From positions 1 through 45,697 of the forward strand of contig JAPKDQ010000012.1 of assembly GCA_028822445.1 (NCBI GenBank): DNA of 45,697 bases, written 5' to 3'. Made by a program: the position numbers and the translations under genes. The notes under the pieces are model-generated. The model made no database searches, was not told the origin of the DNA, and saw only the letters and a list, made by a program, of their open reading frames with translations. Positions 41,810 through 45,697 of the stretch are shown piece by piece (within the stretch, counting starts at the first letter, position 1; each line of letters opens with the position of its first letter). This DNA is from Rhodospirillaceae bacterium. Its GTDB lineage: Bacteria > Pseudomonadota > Alphaproteobacteria > Rhodospirillales > Rhodospirillaceae.

Positions 41810-43281
41810 AAGGCTAGAGAGTCGGTTAGTTCATTTCTCGTAATGGGTATATTCCCCAACCGTCCCGTCTGGATACCTGCTGCGATAGACCCGATGAAAG
41901 CGGCTTCCCATGTGGAGGCGCCGGCTGCAAGAGCAAGTGATGCGCCGGTAAGCATGGAATCCCCTGCGCCAGAAACGTCTTTTGGAGAGGGATTGAATGC
42001 TGGGAGGCGGTCTGTGCCTAGTTCATTCGGCGTTAAATTGGATGAAACCGCTAAGACGCCAGCGGCGCCCAGTTTGATAAAAACGTTTTTGCTTTCTGTA
42101 GCCAAAAGCAAATTCTGTCCCACCTTTGCCAAACCGCTGTTTTGATCCCTAAGTGACAACCGTGCTTCAAACTCCGTCGGTGTGAGTAGCTGTGTGTCTC
42201 TATACCGAGAGATGTCCCCAACTTGTGATGAGGACTGGCTATCCGCCACGATCATCGTATTGCGCATCTTTGCAAGCGCAGTCATTTTATCGATCAGCGG
42301 CTGAGGTAGTAGTCCGTAATTAAAGTCGGAGAATATTAGCAGGTCAATGTCGGCACATAAGCTTTCGAAGTGAGATAAGATTTCACCCTGATGCTTAAGA
42401 GATATCTCGTGCTGACGTACGTGGCTGACTCGAAGCATCGTCTTATCCTGTGCCCGAAATCTCTGCTTTAGTGTGGTGGGCCTGCTGCTATCAGTAATGA
42501 GAAATGCGTTAACCTTGTACTCCGGAAGCCATTTAGAAACGCGTGCGCCCATTGCATCATCGCCGATAGCAGATAAGAAGTGAACGTTCGCGCCAAGGCC
42601 TGCCGCATGTGCCGCAACGATTCCAGCGCCGCCAATGAATCGCTCTTCTGATTGCGGCGAGATAACAATAGATGGCTCTTCTTGCGACATACCGAGTGGC
42701 TCGCAGTTGATATATTCGTCGATGATTAGGTCGCCAACAACTACGACGGTGAGGTCAGAGAAAGACAGTATGCGTTGAGTTAATTGAGCCTTAGTTATTC
42801 CGTGACGATTAAGAAAGTCATAAGGAATATTGAGTTGAGTAGGCTTGGATGCTGCGTTGTCCTGGATCAGAAGCTCCGTGGCAGAGTAAGTCGACTCGCC
42901 AGATGCGAAGATGAGGCGGCCACCATACTCATTGACGATAGGTTCTTCGATGTTTGAGAGTGTCTCAAACTCCTTACCCTTGATTACAACTTTAGGCTTG
43001 AGTTCGCGTAAGCAGGATTCTAGGCCGTCATGAAGAATTATGACCCTATCGACGATGCCTAGCTCTCGTAAAGCTTCCGCGCGCTCTTCTGGAGGGGGGA
43101 TGTCTTTTGACGGTTGAATCGCTGTTACGCCAACAACGAGTAAATCGCCGCTTTCAGCCGCAAACTTCAGTACCCTCACATGTCCGGGGTGAAGAGTAAA
43201 AAAGTTACCGGATACAAAAACGACTGTCTCGGTTTTCGTCATTCTCAATCTACTGTCGTGTAAAAAGGACACTGTAGACAT
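41806..43281 (-). CDS. Nucleotidyltransferase-PfkB kinase fusion (HldE domains in reverse order)
   Basis: The 491-residue protein starts with a cytidylyltransferase-like domain (VFVSGNFFTLHPGHVRVL, with HPGH at residues 31-34, about residues 18-140). A ribokinase/PfkB sugar kinase domain follows (VVVVGDLIIDEYI near 180 and the catalytic Asp in DVSGAGDSMLTG, 435-446). E. coli HldE carries the same two activities in the opposite order. By analogy it should phosphorylate C1 of a heptose-like phosphate and nucleotidylate the result. It is the first gene of the operon. Start 43281 has GAGG very close; an ATG at 43242 is an alternative. The 162 bases upstream presumably carry the operon promoter. 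Confidence 0.87.
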   Translation of the reverse strand: MSTVSFLHDSRLRMTKTETVVFVSGNFFTLHPGHVRVLKFAAESGDLLVVGVTAIQPSKDIPPPEERAEALRELGIVDRVIILHDGLESCLRELKPKVVIKGKEFETLSNIEEPIVNEYGGRLIFASGESTYSATELLIQDNAASKPTQLNIPYDFLNRHGITKAQLTQRILSFSDLTVVVVGDLIIDEYINCEPLGMSQEEPSIVISPQSEERFIGGAGIVAAHAAGLGANVHFLSAIGDDAMGARVSKWLPEYKVNAFLITDSSRPTTLKQRFRAQDKTMLRVSHVRQHEISLKHQGEILSHFESLCADIDLLIFSDFNYGLLPQPLIDKMTALAKMRNTMIVADSQSSSQVGDISRYRDTQLLTPTEFEARLSLRDQNSGLAKVGQNLLLATESKNVFIKLGAAGVLAVSSNLTPNELGTDRLPAFNPSPKDVSGAGDSMLTGASLALAAGASTWEAAFIGSIAAGIQTGRLGNIPITRNELTDSLAL

Positions 43282-43443
43282 GTCCTCGAGAGAAAACTTT
43301 CATAGCCACAAGACCTAACAAGTCAAGTCTCAGCCTACATTCCATAAAGATTTGCCATGGATGATGGGTGAATACAATGCAGCCGTTCTTCGCATCCCAT
43401 CAATAAAGGCGGATATCTGCTAAAGGTTACTGAATGGTAAGGT

Positions 43444-45117
43444 TTAAATGGCTGGCTCGACGACCTGAATAGTCTGCCGTGCTGCAATATCTGTCAGTAT
43501 CTGAGTTATTCCGCTGGGCCAGACAACCTCGATTCGGTCGACTGATTCTTGCTGTCCAAGCCCAAACATGAGGATTGGATCATTTGTCGAGTTGTAGCCG
43601 TGCGCGCTAGTGTGCTCGCGTGCTTGGGATACTTCGCCAGAGGTAATTTTCACTTTTGCTCCGTATCCGTTGCTATTGCTGACTGATCCACGCAACGCCA
43701 CTTTTATCCATGCGTTGTCATTCCCACCGTTAATGAGCAGGTGGTTCTGTTGTGGAATATTTACTCGTTCACCGTCGCTGTAATACGTGCGATTGGTCAC
43801 AAACAGATCTGGAAAGCCGTCTTCATTGATATCTGCGGCGCCGACGCCGCTGCCAATGCCAAACCCTTCAGCGCCTGATCCCACTGTTATATCCGTGAAC
43901 GTATGGTCGCCGTTATTGCGATAGAGTTTGTTAGCTGCCGGTTCCCAAGCAATATAGAATTGTACAAAAGATGGCATTGAAATAATCACATCATTGATGA
44001 GGACGTTCGATAGACCACCGTTGTTGACGTAGATATCCAGCAGGCCATCGTTGTCAAAGTCGGCCATTGCACACCCACGCGCACCACCTGCATCACCTGT
44101 GCCTGAAGACAGAGTGATATCGTTAAATTTTACATCCCCGGTATCAGAGAGCTCGCTCAAAATAAGTCGGTTTGCTTGGTCTGCGTTTGGTAAATAGAAA
44201 TCGAAGTCGCCGTCGTTATCGATGTCGCCGACACAGGCGCCATTCGCATTGCCTGGATTAAGGAAGGCGAAGCCATTGGGTCCGCGCCGGCTTGTTGTAA
44301 TGTCGGTAAATGATCCGTTCTTATTATTTAGAAGTAGGATATTTGTGGCACCTTCGTTGGTGATTAGAAGGTCGACCCAACCGTCGTTGTTTACGTCGGT
44401 CCAGTTCGGTGCCCCTTGTGAGTTTGCTTCAAGAACTTTCCCCTGAATACCGACGCCGGATTCAAGGGTGACGTCAGAAAAAGTTCCATCACCATTATTT
44501 TTAAATAAAGCATTCTCCACGTGGGCATCAGCACATTTCCAGAATAGGTCTAGATCGCCATCATTGTCGTAATCGCCCCAAGCAAGACCTGCCCCGGTGT
44601 TTCCTATGCCTCCTATCCGCGCATCTTCTTCGTTGCCCGCGCGCATAAAACCTGCCGGTCGGGTAACATCTATAAAATTTGCGGTGCCAGTTTCGACGAA
44701 CATGTTCTTGTATACGGATGTGGGGACATAGTTTCCTCTGGGGTCTAGTCCTCCCGGTATGTTTGAAACCGCTAAATCTTGATCGCCGTCATTGTCGTAA
44801 TCGCCCCACGACGCGCCGCGGCTTATACTGCGTTTGTTTTCCACACCTCTGAGGTTAGCTACATTTTTAAATATCCCCGTTCCATCATTTTCCCAAAGAC
44901 GGTTGTTTATACCTTCTGCTAAGGCTTCTGCTGGAACATAGATATCTAAGTCGCCATCGTTGTCGTAGTCGGCAAAGGTTGGCCCTGTGCTATTTACTCC
45001 CATATCAGTCAACCCAGCCTCATCGCTCATGTTTTTGAACGTTATCAGGGATGGTTCACCAATCGCTGCTGTCGCGATGAGAAGGCTTGGCAGGAGAGTA
45101 AGTGACCAGTGTGGCAT
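43444..45117 (-). CDS. Secreted FG-GAP/VCBS repeat protein with ASPIC/UnbV domain
   Basis: This 557-residue protein has a signal peptide (SLTLLPSLLIATAAIGEP), then six or more FG-GAP/VCBS-type repeats marked by calcium-binding loops DYDNDGDLD, DYDNDGDQD, DVNNDGWVD, DIDNDGDFD, DFDNDGLLD and DINEDGFPD. These should form a beta-propeller. The last 80 residues (WIKVALRGSVSNSNGYGAKV, then FGLGQQESVDRIEVVWPSG) are a canonical ASPIC/UnbV domain. Such proteins are exported and often act in adhesion or as enzyme accessory domains; the function is otherwise unknown. The start at 45117 has GAGG four bases upstream, whereas a longer reading lacks a signal-like N-terminus. Confidence 0.92.
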   Translation of the reverse strand: MPHWSLTLLPSLLIATAAIGEPSLITFKNMSDEAGLTDMGVNSTGPTFADYDNDGDLDIYVPAEALAEGINNRLWENDGTGIFKNVANLRGVENKRSISRGASWGDYDNDGDQDLAVSNIPGGLDPRGNYVPTSVYKNMFVETGTANFIDVTRPAGFMRAGNEEDARIGGIGNTGAGLAWGDYDNDGDLDLFWKCADAHVENALFKNNGDGTFSDVTLESGVGIQGKVLEANSQGAPNWTDVNNDGWVDLLITNEGATNILLLNNKNGSFTDITTSRRGPNGFAFLNPGNANGACVGDIDNDGDFDFYLPNADQANRLILSELSDTGDVKFNDITLSSGTGDAGGARGCAMADFDNDGLLDIYVNNGGLSNVLINDVIISMPSFVQFYIAWEPAANKLYRNNGDHTFTDITVGSGAEGFGIGSGVGAADINEDGFPDLFVTNRTYYSDGERVNIPQQNHLLINGGNDNAWIKVALRGSVSNSNGYGAKVKITSGEVSQAREHTSAHGYNSTNDPILMFGLGQQESVDRIEVVWPSGITQILTDIAARQTIQVVEPAI

Positions 45118-45443
45118 GGGACCTCTTTCTATAGAATGTATTAGGAATTCATTTTGGGTGAAGGTGCAAATTTTCCAATGCTCGGATCTCAAACTAACCG
45201 CCATGAGAACAGGGTCACAGCAAGCCCATAAGATCGCGGTGACTTTACATTCGCTGAAACCTAATAAGAATCCGTGCTTGCAATTCGGCTCTTTCCCTCA
45301 ATGTTCTATCAGGACGCCGATAACCTTATTCTAATCTTACAGGATGCTCTCAGTTAGCCAAAGCTATCGCTATTCAGGCGTGCGTTCGAGAACCCCAGTA
45401 TTTCTTAGTTTTTAGACAAAACATGGTCGCTAAAGGTAAAGAA
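45118..45443. other. Intergenic region without recognisable genes
   Basis: No open frame with a ribosome-binding site and no clear repeat are visible in these 326 bases. The promoter of the minus-strand FG-GAP gene must lie in its left part. The right end runs into the terminator of the lysine-rich gene. Confidence 0.6.
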
Positions 45444-45473
45444 AAAGCCTGCCATGAGAACACGGCAGGCTTT
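45444..45473. terminator. Bidirectional intrinsic terminator
   Basis: AAAGCCTGCC and GGCAGGCTTT form a perfect ten-base stem around a ten-base loop. T-rich runs lie on the right (CTTTTTT) and, on the opposite strand, on the left. It terminates the minus-strand lysine-rich gene 27 bases after its stop and would also stop rightward transcription. Confidence 0.92.
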
Positions 45474-45500
45474 CTTTTTTCTTTTGGCTGATTACAGCTA

Positions 45501-45697
45501 TTAGCGCTTACGTGCAGCCGGACGACGCTTAGCTGCAGCCTTACGCTTAGGAGCTGCTTTCTTCTTAGCGGCTTTACGCTTAGGAGCTGCTTTCTTCTTA
45601 GCGGCTTTACGCTTAGGAGCGGCCTTCTTCTTGGCTACTTTTTTCTTAGCGGCTTTACGCTTAGGAGCGGCCTTCTTCTTGGCTACTTTTTTCTTAG
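45501..45697 (-). CDS. Lys/Ala/Pro-rich histone H1-like protein, C-terminal part (truncated at window edge)
   Basis: Sixty-five codons up to a TAA are visible on the minus strand, all in one frame, reading repeated KKKAAPKRKAA and KKKVAKKKAAPKRKAA units and ending KRRPAARKR. This composition is that of histone-H1-like or AlgP/HU-tail DNA-binding proteins, which bind and compact DNA. The start and any folded N-terminal domain lie outside the window. A perfect terminator follows. The gene body is built from tandem DNA repeats, so its length can vary by slippage while keeping the frame. Confidence 0.88.
   Translation of the reverse strand, partial: KKKVAKKKAAPKRKAAKKKVAKKKAAPKRKAAKKKAAPKRKAAKKKAAPKRKAAAKRRPAARKR
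45545..45697. repeat. In-frame tandem repeats (33-bp and 48-bp units) in lysine-rich gene
   Basis: Units begin at 45545, 45578, 45611 and 45659. The first two are near-identical 33-mers. The last two are 48-mers formed by a 15-base insertion, and the last is cut by the window edge. All unit lengths are multiples of three. This looks like repeat expansion by duplication of an 11-residue module, then of a 16-residue one. Confidence 0.9.

Noticed and set aside
45545-45697. CRISPR-like spaced repeats
   Set aside because: The units are directly adjacent without spacers and are in-frame parts of a lysine-rich coding sequence.

Overview
The window looks like a piece of an alphaproteobacterial chromosome, probably from a marine or soil heterotroph. 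The best taxonomic evidence is an imuA-imuB-dnaE2 mutagenesis cassette preceded by a perfect GAAC-N7-GAAC box, the LexA operator type of Alphaproteobacteria. Two TonB-dependent receptors show a Gram-negative outer membrane. Several CaiB-type CoA-transferases, an acyl-CoA dehydrogenase and Tat-exported flavoproteins point to a catabolic lifestyle. Order or genus cannot be told from the sequence alone.

Left part (1-13.2 kb): two tandem paralogous FAD amine oxidases, the first cut by the window edge; a remnant of an IclR-type regulator; a small unknown protein paired with a Tat-signal methyltransferase; then a minus-strand group of a metallo-beta-lactamase-fold hydrolase, a cysteine-dioxygenase-like cupin and a VOC protein. 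The VOC gene contains a 26-bp perfect palindrome. A TonB-dependent receptor follows, convergent with a gene for two fused alpha/beta-hydrolase domains, one with His in place of the nucleophilic Ser. Next come a broken thiol-dioxygenase gene, a CaiB CoA-transferase and a SnoaL-like protein. This looks like an accessory catabolic region with visible gene decay.

Middle (13.3-29.9 kb): the SOS-regulated imuA-imuB-dnaE2 operon (mutagenic translesion synthesis), then a second catabolic block. That block holds a maleate-isomerase-fold protein lacking both catalytic cysteines, an NmrA-like reductase, an isochorismatase-like hydrolase, a second TonB-dependent receptor and MsrA. It ends with a GntR/UTRA regulator divergent from an acyl-CoA dehydrogenase and two CoA-transferases. 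Two GACAA/TTGTC inverted repeats lie between the regulator and its likely target operon.

Right part (30-43.3 kb): a surface-glycan locus. Four plus-strand genes (two methyltransferase-type, one unknown, one SDR) face an eleven-gene minus-strand transcription unit with many start/stop overlaps. In order of transcription it encodes a nucleotidyltransferase-kinase fusion with HldE domains in reversed order, a sugar-phosphate nucleotidyltransferase, an SDR, a GmhA-like isomerase, a zinc-type dehydrogenase, a second SDR, a split transketolase (two genes), a HAD phosphatase, an APH-like kinase and a methyltransferase. Together they read as a pathway for making, activating and decorating an unusual higher-carbon sugar (heptose or longer). 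This is the best candidate here for an undescribed system; the pathway is inferred from gene content.

Far right (43.4-45.7 kb): a secreted FG-GAP/VCBS repeat protein with an ASPIC/UnbV C-terminus, a bidirectional terminator, and the 3' end of a Lys-Ala-Pro-rich histone-H1-like gene made of DNA tandem repeats and cut by the window edge.
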